In this document: piece after piece, positions 24,940 through 33,074 of the stretch | How positions within the stretch are numbered: the first letter of the stretch is position 1 | Layout: every line of letters starts with the position of its first letter | Assembly (NCBI RefSeq): GCF_024055725.1 | Contig: NZ_JAMXMX010000001.1 | Location: 248,001-312,000 of the forward strand | Length of the DNA: 64,000 nucleotides | Origin: Actinoallomurus spadix | Lineage (GTDB): Bacteria > Actinomycetota > Actinomycetes > Streptosporangiales > Streptosporangiaceae | Direction: 5' to 3' | The notes under the pieces: model-generated | Seen by the model: only the letters and a program-made list of their open reading frames with translations | What the model was told of the DNA's origin: nothing | Databases searched by the model: none | Made by a program: the position numbers and the translations under genes

Positions 24940-25893
24940 TTGCGCGGGTTCGCCATCCCGATGCGCACGCGGTTTCGCGGGGTGACACGGCGAGAGGGGA
25001 TGCTGGTGCGGGGACCGGCCGGATGGGGGGAGTTCTCCCCTTTTCCGGAGTACGGGCCGAAGGAGTGCGCCCGCTGGCTCGCTGCGGCCCAGGAGGCGGC
25101 GCATGACGGATGGCCGCCGCCGCTGCGCTCCCGCATCCCGGTGAACGTCACGGTGCCGGCGGTCGACGCGGAGACCGCCCACCGGATCGCCCGCGTGTCC
25201 GGCTGCCGCACGGCCAAGGTGAAGGTCGCCGAGCCCGGGCAGACGGAGGCGGACGACCTCGCGCGGGTCGAGGCGGTCCGCGACGCGCTCGGCCCCGGCG
25301 GCAGGGTCCGGGTGGACGCGAACGGCGCCTGGGATCCCGACACCGCCGTCCGCATGCTGCGGCTCCTCGGTGAGCTGGAGTACGCCGAGCAGCCCTGCGC
25401 GACGCTGGACGAGCTCGCCGCCGTGCGCCGCCGCGTCGAGACGCCGATCGCCGCCGACGAGTCGATCCGCCGCGCCGAGGACCCGTTGCGCGTCCGGGCG
25501 GCCGGGGCCGCCGACGTCGTCGTGCTCAAGGTGCAGCCCCTGGGCGGGGTGCGCGCCGCCCTGCGCGTGGCCGAGGCGTGCGGGCTGCCGGTGGTGGTCT
25601 CCAGCGCGGTCGAGACCTCGGTCGGGCTCGCCGCGGGCGCGGCGCTGGCCGCCGCGCTGCCCGAGCTGCCGTACGCCTGCGGCCTCGGAACCCTCTCGCT
25701 GCTGGAGGGCGATGTCGTGACCGACCCGCTCACGGTGACCGACGGCGCGATCGACGTGCGCCGCCCGGAGGTCGACGAGGACGCCCTGCGACGGTACGAG
25801 GCCGGCGGCGCGGCCTGGCGGCGCCGGGCGGCCGAGGCGCAGCGTGAGCTGGGCGGGGCCCCGCTGGTGACGGACGCCGAGGGCGTGCGATGA
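24940..25893 (+). CDS. menC: o-Succinylbenzoate synthase
   Basis: A 317-residue enolase-superfamily dehydratase making o-succinylbenzoate from SHCHC. The catalytic barrel shows the Lys-x-Lys segment AKVKVAEPG, metal ligands in VRVDANGAW, EYAEQPC and IAADESI, and the second catalytic Lys in VVLKVQPLGG. The TTG at 24940 is chosen: it gives LRGFAIPMRTRFRG, the usual N-terminus, with GGGGG upstream and no in-frame ATG. The stop overlaps the menD ATG (ATGA). Confidence 0.9.
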   Translation: MRGFAIPMRTRFRGVTRREGMLVRGPAGWGEFSPFPEYGPKECARWLAAAQEAAHDGWPPPLRSRIPVNVTVPAVDAETAHRIARVSGCRTAKVKVAEPGQTEADDLARVEAVRDALGPGGRVRVDANGAWDPDTAVRMLRLLGELEYAEQPCATLDELAAVRRRVETPIAADESIRRAEDPLRVRAAGAADVVVLKVQPLGGVRAALRVAEACGLPVVVSSAVETSVGLAAGAALAAALPELPYACGLGTLSLLEGDVVTDPLTVTDGAIDVRRPEVDEDALRRYEAGGAAWRRRAAEAQRELGGAPLVTDAEGVR

Positions 25894-27551
25894 ACCCGGC
25901 GACCGCGCTGGCGACCGTGCTGGTCGACGAGCTGACGCGCTGCGGGATGACCGACGCCGTGCTGGCCCCCGGCTCGCGGTCCGCGCCCCTGGCCCTGGCG
26001 CTGCACCAGCAGTCGAAGATCCGGTTGCACGTGCGGTTCGACGAGCGGTCGGCGTCGTTCCTGGCGCTCGGGATCGCCAAGCGCAGCGGCCGCCCGGTCG
26101 CGGTGATCTGCACGTCGGGGACGGCCGCCGCGAACTTCCATCCGGCCGTCGTCGAGGCGCACGAGGCGGGCGTGCCGCTGCTGATCCTGACCGCCGACCG
26201 GCCGCCGGAGCTGCGCTACACCGGCGCGAACCAGACGATCGACCAGGTCAAGCTGTACGGCACGGCGGTGCGCTGGAGCTGTGAGGTCGGCGTGCCGGAG
26301 GAGCGCCCCGGGATGGTGGCGTACTGGCGGTCGCTGGCCAGCCGTGCCTGGCACGCGGCCCTGGAGCCCGACCCGGGCCCGGTCCACCTGAACCTCGCGT
26401 TCCGCGAGCCGCTCATCCCCGATGGGGACGAGGACTGGTGCGAGCCCCTGGAAGGCGACGTCACCGGCGCCTGGACGAAGGTGCGCGCCGCGACGCCGGG
26501 CTCGGTGCTGCACGTGCCCCCGACCCGCCGTGGCGTCCTCGTGGTCGGCGATGGCGCGGTCAACGTCAAGCGCTACGTCGCGGCGGCGTCGATGGCGGGC
26601 TGGCCCGTGCTGGCCGAGCCGAACGGCAACGCCCGCTACGGCGACCACGCCCTGTCGGCACACCACTTCCTGCTGGGCGTGCCGGAGTTCGTCGACCGGC
26701 ACCACCCGGACGTGGTGGTGACGCTGGGCAAGCCGGGCCTGTCCCGCCCGCTGCTGTCGTTCCTGCGCCGCGCCGAGCAGCACGTCGTCGTCTCCCCGTC
26801 GCTGGCGCGCTGGCCGGACCCGGTCCGGTCGGCCACGCAGGTGGCCCAGGAGGCGGAGATCCCGGCCGTGTCGGGCGACGACTCGTGGCTGAAGTCCTGG
26901 CGGACCGCCGACCTGATCGCGCGCAACGCGGTCGACTCGGTCCTGGACTCCACCGACGAGCTGACCGAGCCCAGACTCGTCCGTGACCTCGTCGCGACGA
27001 TCCCCGGCGGCTCGCTGCTGCTGGCGTCGGCGAGCATGCCGATCCGTGACCTGGACCAGACGATGCACCCGCGCCGGGGCATCCGCATCCTCGCCAACCG
27101 GGGCGCGAGCGGCATCGACGGCCTCGTCTCGACGGCGATGGGCGCGGCGCTGGCGCACGGCAACCGCGCCTACGCCCTGCTGGGCGACCTGGCCTTCCTG
27201 CACGACCAGAACGGCCTGGTCATCGGCCCGCAGGATCAGCGGCCGGACCTGGCCATCATCGTGATCAACAACGTCGGTGGCGGGATCTTCTCGCTGCTGC
27301 CGCAGGCGTCGTTTCCCGAGTCGTTCGAGCGGGTCTTCGCCACGCCGCACCAGGTGGACATCGCCTCCATCACGGCGGCGCACGGCATCCCGTACGCCCG
27401 GCTGGAGTCGCTGAACGACCTGCCGAAGGTCGTGGCCAGGGAGGGGCTGCGGATCGTGGAGGCGCGCACCGACCGCGCGGCCAACGCCGAGTTCCACGCC
27501 CGCATGCGCGAGGCGGCGCAGGACGCGGTCCGGTCGCTCCTCGGCGTGTGA
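25890..27551 (+). CDS. menD: 2-Succinyl-5-enolpyruvyl-6-hydroxy-3-cyclohexene-1-carboxylate synthase
   Basis: A 553-residue thiamine-diphosphate enzyme that adds the succinic-semialdehyde unit from 2-oxoglutarate to isochorismate. N-terminal motifs include AVLAPGSRSAPLALAL, the ThDP-activating Glu in HVRFDERSASF, and VICTSGTAAANFHPAV. The C-terminal ThDP/Mg domain has RGASGIDG, LLGDLAFLHDQNGL and VINNVGGGIFSLLPQ. Full length, translationally coupled to menC. Confidence 0.95.
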   Translation: MNPATALATVLVDELTRCGMTDAVLAPGSRSAPLALALHQQSKIRLHVRFDERSASFLALGIAKRSGRPVAVICTSGTAAANFHPAVVEAHEAGVPLLILTADRPPELRYTGANQTIDQVKLYGTAVRWSCEVGVPEERPGMVAYWRSLASRAWHAALEPDPGPVHLNLAFREPLIPDGDEDWCEPLEGDVTGAWTKVRAATPGSVLHVPPTRRGVLVVGDGAVNVKRYVAAASMAGWPVLAEPNGNARYGDHALSAHHFLLGVPEFVDRHHPDVVVTLGKPGLSRPLLSFLRRAEQHVVVSPSLARWPDPVRSATQVAQEAEIPAVSGDDSWLKSWRTADLIARNAVDSVLDSTDELTEPRLVRDLVATIPGGSLLLASASMPIRDLDQTMHPRRGIRILANRGASGIDGLVSTAMGAALAHGNRAYALLGDLAFLHDQNGLVIGPQDQRPDLAIIVINNVGGGIFSLLPQASFPESFERVFATPHQVDIASITAAHGIPYARLESLNDLPKVVAREGLRIVEARTDRAANAEFHARMREAAQDAVRSLLGV

Positions 27552-27566
27552 CCCGCGCTCCGCGCC

Positions 27567-28730
27567 TCACCCGCTCGGAGAGTCGGCGATCCGGATGTCG
27601 TGGTCGGCGCCGCCGGCGGCGAAGTCCAGCAGCCGGGCGCCCTCCTCGAGGAGCGCCGTACGGTCCAGGGCGGGCAACGGGGCGTACGGCTCGACGGTGA
27701 GCACCGCGCGATCCCGCTCGCGGGTGATCCGCCAGGTGCCGTGCACGAAGCCGTTGATGAGGAACACCGGCCGTGGAGAATCGTTCGGGGTGGCGAGCCG
27801 CCGGCGATGCTCCTCGGGGAGCACGCGGGTACGGTCCGCGTGCGACCGCAGCAGGTTGTCGTACTCGGGAAGGAAACGGGGCGGAGCGGGCGTCTCCGGG
27901 CCGGGCCGTGGGGCGTCGGGAAGGTCGAGCAGTTCGGTGCCCTTCTCGTCGCGGAGGGACAGCAGGCGGGGCCGGAGCCGGTCGACCACCTCGCGCTGCC
28001 GGGTGAGGCCCGACCAGCTCTGCAGGTCCTTGACCGATGCCGGGCCGTACGCGGCCAGGTAGCGGAGCACCATCGCCTCCGGCGAAGGGGCCGCCGACAG
28101 AGGCCGGCCCAGCCATGACTCGGCCGACGTGTGCACCGCCTGCCCGCCCCGCCCCCACATGCCCCGGGGCGGCAGCTGCACGAGCGGCACCTGGGTGCGC
28201 ACGACCGCGGTGAGCGCGCCGGGATCACGCTCCGGCAGGTGTTCGGCGAGCGCCGCGCCGAGGTCCGCGAACGTGCGCGGCCGCTCTTCGACGATCGCCC
28301 GGCCGGCGGACTCGACCTCTTCGAGGTCGAGTCCGGTCAGGTGCCGGCTGTAACCCGTCTTGAGGGCGCGGTCGAGCACGGGCTGGACGAGGGGGCGCAG
28401 CTCGAGGCAGTCGGCGGCGCTGACCAGGTGGATCGTGCCGCGGATCAGCGCGACGCGGACGAGGTCGCGGCCCTCGATCCGGTCCGCGAGGTCCTCGGTG
28501 CGGAAGCCCGCGAGCCGGGTCCATAGTCCGACGTACGGCGCGAGCGGGGCCTGGGCCTGCATCGCGATCAGGTGTTCCACCGTCCGGACGGCCGGCATGG
28601 TCTCGCGGACGAGCAGCATCTGGCGGGCGAGCAGCGCCCGGTTCAGCGCCCGCCGGCCGAGGACGCCCTCTGCCGCCGTGGTGGGGGACGGGGCCGGCTC
28701 GGGGGAACGAAGCATCTCCATGATCGGCAC
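27567..28730 (-). CDS. AlkZ-like winged-helix DNA-binding protein (HTH_42 family, putative DNA glycosylase)
   Basis: A 387-residue protein of the family that includes AlkZ/YcaQ, glycosylases that remove bulky alkylated bases or unhook cross-links. The QxQ-type catalytic motif appears as LIAMQAQAPLAPYVGLWTRL (Gln58, Gln60), followed by RIEGRDLVRVALIRGTIHLV. Further family segments are LRYLAAYGPASVKDLQSWSGL (winged helix) and FLPEYDNLLRSHADR. The role in repair is inferred from the family. The start is uncertain: GTG 28730 or the ATG a few codons on. It is convergent with menD, 16 bp apart. Confidence 0.75.
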   Translation of the reverse strand: MPIMEMLRSPEPAPSPTTAAEGVLGRRALNRALLARQMLLVRETMPAVRTVEHLIAMQAQAPLAPYVGLWTRLAGFRTEDLADRIEGRDLVRVALIRGTIHLVSAADCLELRPLVQPVLDRALKTGYSRHLTGLDLEEVESAGRAIVEERPRTFADLGAALAEHLPERDPGALTAVVRTQVPLVQLPPRGMWGRGGQAVHTSAESWLGRPLSAAPSPEAMVLRYLAAYGPASVKDLQSWSGLTRQREVVDRLRPRLLSLRDEKGTELLDLPDAPRPGPETPAPPRFLPEYDNLLRSHADRTRVLPEEHRRRLATPNDSPRPVFLINGFVHGTWRITRERDRAVLTVEPYAPLPALDRTALLEEGARLLDFAAGGADHDIRIADSPSG

Positions 28731-28775
28731 CGTACGGCGGATTGCGGTCGGTTTCCGGCCGCAATGACCCTTCGG

Positions 28776-29372
28776 TCAGCGGTGGCCGAACCGGCCCAGG
28801 TCGAGATCCAGGTCGACCTCGAATCCGATGTTCGTCCGCAGCCGGCCGTGATGGACGCCGGTCGGCACGTATGCCCGGATGGACGGATCGAGCTCGTAGG
28901 TGTAGGCGACCGGCCGGTGGCCGTCCCGCTCGATCCGCCAGAGATACCTGATCCCGGCCTCCGAGTACTTGATCGGCTTCGTGAATCGATCGCGGTCCTC
29001 CGAGTCGGGAGAGACCACCTCGACGACGAGCCGTACTTCTTCGGGGAGGTAGTACGTGCGGTCGAGATCGTCCGGCCGCTGATCCGCGACGACCATCACG
29101 TCAGGTTCCGGACGCTGCCGCAGGCCGAGCTTGACGGTCATCTCCCGCACGACGGTGAGACCCGCCGGCGGACGGATGCCCAGCCGTGCGTCGGTCAGCA
29201 GGTCGACCACCAGCATGTGGAACTTGGTCTGCGGTGACATCAGGACGAGGGCTCCGTCGATCAGCTCCACATGCTTCGGGGCGTCGGGCGGGAGGGCGTC
29301 CAGATCGTCCGACGTCCAGCCGCCCTCCGGCCCGGGATAGAGCCACTCGGGCAGTGAGGTCATAACAGACAT
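28776..29372 (-). CDS. Uma2 family putative endonuclease (DUF820)
   Basis: A 198-residue PD-(D/E)xK-fold protein. Family landmarks: APKHVELIDGALVLMSP, RPEPDVMVVAD (Asp), VRLVVEVVSPDSEDRD (Glu) and KPIKYSEAGIRYLWRIE (Lys). Uma2 proteins are abundant in actinomycetes and cyanobacteria but their biological role is not established. ATG 29372 is chosen because GGGGAA lies 6 nt upstream; frame extension to 29447 lacks such a site. Confidence 0.85.
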   Translation of the reverse strand: MSVMTSLPEWLYPGPEGGWTSDDLDALPPDAPKHVELIDGALVLMSPQTKFHMLVVDLLTDARLGIRPPAGLTVVREMTVKLGLRQRPEPDVMVVADQRPDDLDRTYYLPEEVRLVVEVVSPDSEDRDRFTKPIKYSEAGIRYLWRIERDGHRPVAYTYELDPSIRAYVPTGVHHGRLRTNIGFEVDLDLDLGRFGHR

Positions 29373-29443
29373 GATTCCCCAATGCTCGGTGCCGGTGGCT
29401 TGGCGGAAGCCTAACACGCAGAGTTGAATTCCATCACTGATCG

Positions 29444-30235
29444 TCACCGGCTGCCATCGTGGAGGGTGGTGCGGAGGGCGGTGGTGTCCTCCTCGGTCCA
29501 GCCGTGGCGTTCGAGCCAGCCGAGCGGGCCGCCGAAGCGCTCGTCGACGACCGCGAGGAACTTCTCCATCGTCTGCGGGTGCGGCATGTGCGTGTCGGCG
29601 GGCCGTGAGTCGAGGTCCTGCGCGTAGATGGGGCTGGAACGCAGGCGGGCGAGGATCGCCTCCAGGCGTTCGCCGGTCGCCGCGTAGTCGGCGACGATCT
29701 CCTCACGGGGCACGCCCGCGACATGCAGGGCGAAGGCGATGACGACGCCGGTGCGGTCCTTGCCCGCGGCGCAGTGAACGATCGAGGTGCCCACGGGGAT
29801 GACCCGCAGGGCGCGCACGACGGAGTCGGGCCGGTCGGCGAGGTAGCCGAGGTAGTGGCCCACGGAGCGGTCGGTCTCCGGGCCGTCCTCCTGACGGTTC
29901 TGCCAGGGCAGAATCTTGTCCGTGTCGATCGTGTCGGCGTCGACGTCGGTGTAGCGGCCGCCCTCGGTGAACAGGGACAGGTGGTGGATCGTGACCGCGG
30001 GCTCGCGGGTGAGCGGGCCGGGACCGGTGAGGTTCACCTCGGACTCGCTGCGCAGGTCGACGACGTTGCGCAGGCCGCGGCCGGTGACCAGGTGGCGGAT
30101 GTCGGCCGGGGTGAGGTCCTGCAGGTTGTCCGAGCGCAGCAGCGCGCCGGGACGAATGGCGCCGCCGTCCGCCGTGGGCAGGCCGCCCAGGTCCCGCACG
30201 TTGACCGCGCCTTCCAGTTCGATCCATTCGCTCAT
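29444..30235 (-). CDS. Tyrosine-protein phosphatase (Y_phosphatase3 type)
   Basis: A 263-residue dual-specificity-like phosphatase. The N-terminus VNVRDLGGLPTADGG and PGALLRSDNLQDL is typical of the family; the P-loop is HCAAGKDRTG with nucleophile Cys155 and Arg161; C-terminal helices contain the EEIVADYAAT segment. It dephosphorylates phosphotyrosine and possibly phosphoinositides; the target is unknown. Cytoplasmic. A single-gene transcript by appearance. Confidence 0.87.
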   Translation of the reverse strand: MSEWIELEGAVNVRDLGGLPTADGGAIRPGALLRSDNLQDLTPADIRHLVTGRGLRNVVDLRSESEVNLTGPGPLTREPAVTIHHLSLFTEGGRYTDVDADTIDTDKILPWQNRQEDGPETDRSVGHYLGYLADRPDSVVRALRVIPVGTSIVHCAAGKDRTGVVIAFALHVAGVPREEIVADYAATGERLEAILARLRSSPIYAQDLDSRPADTHMPHPQTMEKFLAVVDERFGGPLGWLERHGWTEEDTTALRTTLHDGSR

Positions 30236-30323
30236 GACCTGGACCTTATCGGGCGCGGGTGGCCGTTCCTCGTCGTGCGGGGGCGCGCCGATCGGCGGGC
30301 CGGTGACGGGGCGGGTATGCGCT

Positions 30324-30362
30324 CCGTCCCGGCCGGAGGGGTGCTGCTTCCGGCCGGGACGG
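30324..30362 (-). terminator. Terminator of the ABC exporter genes
   Basis: A 14-bp perfect stem, CCGTCCCGGCCGGA with TCCGGCCGGGACGG, loop 11 nt, 7 bp downstream of the permease stop at 30370 on the minus strand. Confidence 0.7.
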
Positions 30363-30369
30363 GCGCCGC

Positions 30370-31197
30370 TCAGCGGCTCAGCCGCCGGAACCGCCGTACG
30401 GACAGGGAGAAGAAGACCAAGGTGATCAGTACCGGCCACAGGACGGCGAGCAGGAGGGAGTGACGGGCGGCCCAGGATCCGCCGCCCCATCCGGGGTTCC
30501 CGAACAGCTCCCGGGTCGCCGACACCGTGGCCGAGAGCGGGTTCCACTCGGCGATCGCCCCGAGCCAGCCGGGCATGGTGGACGGTGCGGCGAAGACGTT
30601 GGACAGGAAGCCGACGGGCCACACCAGGATCTGCACTGCCACGAGCAGCTGCGGGTCGCCGGCGACGAGACCGAGGTAGATCCCGGCCCACAGCAGGGCG
30701 AAGCGCAGGAGCAGCAGCAGCGCGATCGCCCAGAGGGCCCGTGCCGTGCCGTCGTGCCAGCGCCAGCCGACGGCGAGCCCGCAGGCCAGCATCAGGGCGA
30801 GGGTGAGCGCGGAGTGGAGCAGGTCGGCGGCGGCACGACCGGTGACCACCGCCGAGGAGGCCATCGGCAGGGAGCGGAACCGGTCGGTGACGCCCTTGGC
30901 CGCGTCCCCGCTGACGGCGGCGAACGTGGTCTCCAGCCCGAACGCCATCGTCATCGCGTACATCCCCGGCAGCAGGAACTCGGCGTAGCCACCGCCTCCG
31001 GGCACCCGCATCTGGCCGCCGAACAGGTAGCGGAACATCAGGACGATCATGATCGGGAAGAGCAGGCCGACGACGACCTGGGCGGGCTGCCGCGCCCAGT
31101 GCGTCAGGGCGCGGCGGGTCAGTGTCCATCCGTCGGCGAGGGCCCAGCGCAAGCGGGCCGCGGGCGTGCGGGGGAGTGAGGGAACGTGGCCGGTCAT
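30370..31197 (-). CDS. ABC-2 type exporter permease (DrrB-like)
   Basis: A 275-residue integral membrane protein with about six hydrophobic segments (VVVGLLFPIMIVLMFRYLFG; LTLALMLACGLAVG; LWAIALLLLLRFALLWAGIYLGL; LLLAVLWPVLITLVFFSL). The ABC-2 signature region FLLPGMYAMTMAFGLETT and the EWNPLSATVSATRELFGNP segment are typical of daunorubicin-resistance-type permeases. Its ATG overlaps the stop of the ATPase gene (ATGA), so the two form one exporter. Confidence 0.88.
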   Translation of the reverse strand: MTGHVPSLPRTPAARLRWALADGWTLTRRALTHWARQPAQVVVGLLFPIMIVLMFRYLFGGQMRVPGGGGYAEFLLPGMYAMTMAFGLETTFAAVSGDAAKGVTDRFRSLPMASSAVVTGRAAADLLHSALTLALMLACGLAVGWRWHDGTARALWAIALLLLLRFALLWAGIYLGLVAGDPQLLVAVQILVWPVGFLSNVFAAPSTMPGWLGAIAEWNPLSATVSATRELFGNPGWGGGSWAARHSLLLAVLWPVLITLVFFSLSVRRFRRLSR

Positions 31198-32177
31198 GCC
31201 GGCACCTCCTGTTCGTCGTGGCGGGCGTCGCCGGCGCGGTGCCCGGTCAGGTGCAGGAACACCTCGTCGAGGGTCGGGCGCCGTAGCGCGATGTCCTCGG
31301 CGTCGATGCCCGCGTCGGCCAGCGCCCGGACGACCTGGGTGAGTGCCGTGGCGCGGTCGCGCACCGGCGCGCCGGCGCGGCGCAGGTCCGCGTCGACCTC
31401 GGCCGTGGTCCCGCTGACGCGGCTCAGGAGCTCGGCGGCGGCGGGCAGCGCGGCCGGATCCCGGACGACGACGTCGATCCGGTCGTCGCCGGTACGGGCC
31501 TTGAGCTCGTCGGGCGTGCCCTCGGCGACGACCCGGCCGTGGTCGACCACCGAGATGGTGTCGGCGAGGTGGTCGGCCTCGTCCAGGTAGTGGGTGGTGA
31601 GCAGCACCGTGGTGCCCTCCCGGGCGAGCGCGCGGACGGCGTCCCACATCTCCAGGCGGCCGCGCGGGTCCAGCCCGGTCGTCGGTTCGTCCAGGAACAG
31701 CACGGCGGGCGCGAGGATGAGCGCCGCGGCGAGGTCGAGACGCCGGCGCATGCCGCCGGAGTAGCGACCGACGGGCTTCGCCCCCGCGTCGCCCAGGCCG
31801 AAGCGGTCGAGGAGCTCGGCGGCGCGGGCCCGCGCGGCGCGCGCGCCCAGGTGGTGCAGCCGCCCGAACAGTTCCAGGTTCTGCCGGCCGCTGAGGATCT
31901 CGTCGACCGCCGTGCGCTGGCCGAGCAGCCCGATCCTGTGGCGGACCTCGGCGGGCCGGCTGAGGACGTCGAATCCGGCGACGGTCGCGCGGCCCTCGTC
32001 GGGCCGGAGCAGAGTGGTCAGGATCCGTACGGTCGTCGTCTTGCCCGCGCCGTTCGGCCCCAGGAGCCCGCGGACGGCGCCGGCGGGCACCGCGAGGTCC
32101 AGGCCGTCCAGGGCGGCGGTGTCGCCGTACCGCTTGCGCAGGCCTTCGGCGGCGACGGCCAGGTCGGTCGTGGTCAT
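31194..32177 (-). CDS. ABC exporter ATP-binding protein (DrrA-like)
   Basis: A 327-residue ATPase with intact motifs: Walker A GPNGAGKTTTV, signature RYSGGMRRRLDLAAAL, Walker B ILAPAVLFLDEPTTGLD, and H-loop LTTHYLDEAD. The C-terminal ~90 residues are the DrrA-type extension. It energises the adjacent permease for drug or lipid-like efflux. Likely repressed by the divergent TetR protein at 32282, with repeated operators in the shared gap. A useful contrast to the degraded ABC protein at 44672. Confidence 0.92.
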   Translation of the reverse strand: MTTTDLAVAAEGLRKRYGDTAALDGLDLAVPAGAVRGLLGPNGAGKTTTVRILTTLLRPDEGRATVAGFDVLSRPAEVRHRIGLLGQRTAVDEILSGRQNLELFGRLHHLGARAARARAAELLDRFGLGDAGAKPVGRYSGGMRRRLDLAAALILAPAVLFLDEPTTGLDPRGRLEMWDAVRALAREGTTVLLTTHYLDEADHLADTISVVDHGRVVAEGTPDELKARTGDDRIDVVVRDPAALPAAAELLSRVSGTTAEVDADLRRAGAPVRDRATALTQVVRALADAGIDAEDIALRRPTLDEVFLHLTGHRAGDARHDEQEVPA

Positions 32178-32193
32178 CCCATCCCCTTAACTC

Positions 32194-32246
32194 AGTACGT
32201 CGTACGGAGTAGTGTGCGGGATAGAATACCGTACGCCATACGGAGT
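32194..32246. promoter_or_regulatory. Repeated operator between ABC exporter and TetR
   Basis: Two related copies, 32195-32210 (GTACGTCGTACGGAGT) and 32231-32246 (GTACGCCATACGGAGT), 36 bp apart, each with partial dyad symmetry (CCGTAC...ATACGG). They lie between divergent starts at 32177 and 32282 and are the likely targets of the TetR protein. Confidence 0.6.
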
Positions 32247-32281
32247 TCGCGCCACGGAGCCGGGTCGGAGACAATCGCGAG

Positions 32282-33046
32282 GTGACGACGGAGTACAGCG
32301 GCAGCGGCGACCCCACGCGGACCATGGAGCTGCTCTGGGGCGTGCGGGCGCGCCCCCGGCGGGGACCGAAGCCGCGCCTGACGACCGAGCAGATCACCCG
32401 GGCCGCCATCGAGGTCGCCGACGCCGAGGGCCTGTCCGCGCTGTCGATGCGGCGGGTCGCCGAACGCCTGGGCGTGGGCGCCATGTCGCTCTACACGTAC
32501 GTCCCCGGCAAGGCGGAACTGATCGACCTGATGGTCGACGCCGTCTACGGTGAGCGCTCAGGCCCGGTCGAGACGCCCGGCGGCTGGCGGGAGCGGCTCG
32601 AGCGGGTCGCCCGCGCCAACTGGACCCTGTATCGGCGGCATCCCTGGATGCTCCAGGTCGCGACGGCCCGCCCGGCCCTCGGCCCGAACACGCTGGCCAA
32701 GTACGACGAGGAACTGCGCGCGGTGGAGGGGATCGGGCTGACCGACGTGGAGATGGACGCGGTGCTCACCCTCGTCCTGCAGCACGCGGTGAGCTCGGCG
32801 CGCCTGCTCGTCGAGGCGGCCGAGGCGCAGAGCCGTACGGGCATGACGGACGAGGAATGGTGGGCGGCGCACGGTCCGCTGCTGGCGAAGGTCTTCGAAG
32901 CCGACCGATATCCCGTCGCCGCGCGGGTGGGCTCCGCCGCGGGCGAGGCCCATCAGGCCGCGCTCAGCCCGGAGTACGCCTTCGAGTTCGGTCTCGCCCG
33001 GATCCTGGACGGGATCGGCGTGCTCGTGGAGTCCCGCTCGGGCTGA
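32282..33046 (+). CDS. TetR family repressor with TetR_C-type ligand domain
   Basis: A 254-residue regulator with an HTH at about residues 35-80 (TEQITRAAIEVADAEGLSALSMRRVAERLGVGAMSLYTYVPGKAELI) of the tetracycline-repressor subtype, where YTYVPGKxEL is typical, followed by a long helical C-terminal domain. GTG start at 32282. It diverges from the DrrAB-like exporter and probably represses it. The ligand is presumably the exported compound. Confidence 0.88.
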   Translation: MTTEYSGSGDPTRTMELLWGVRARPRRGPKPRLTTEQITRAAIEVADAEGLSALSMRRVAERLGVGAMSLYTYVPGKAELIDLMVDAVYGERSGPVETPGGWRERLERVARANWTLYRRHPWMLQVATARPALGPNTLAKYDEELRAVEGIGLTDVEMDAVLTLVLQHAVSSARLLVEAAEAQSRTGMTDEEWWAAHGPLLAKVFEADRYPVAARVGSAAGEAHQAALSPEYAFEFGLARILDGIGVLVESRSG

Positions 33047-33074
33047 GCCCCGGATCGGCGAGACTGGGAGGGTG

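Noticed and set aside
22635-27497. 1620-codon minus-strand frame covering menE plus the antisense of menB, menC and menD
   Set aside because: Only the last 384 codons match MenE. The rest is antisense to three clear men genes; the true menE start is ATG 23789.
30460-31179. + strand frames over the exporter permease
   Set aside because: Antisense, Gln/Gly/Asp-rich shadows; the minus-strand permease has clear membrane segments.
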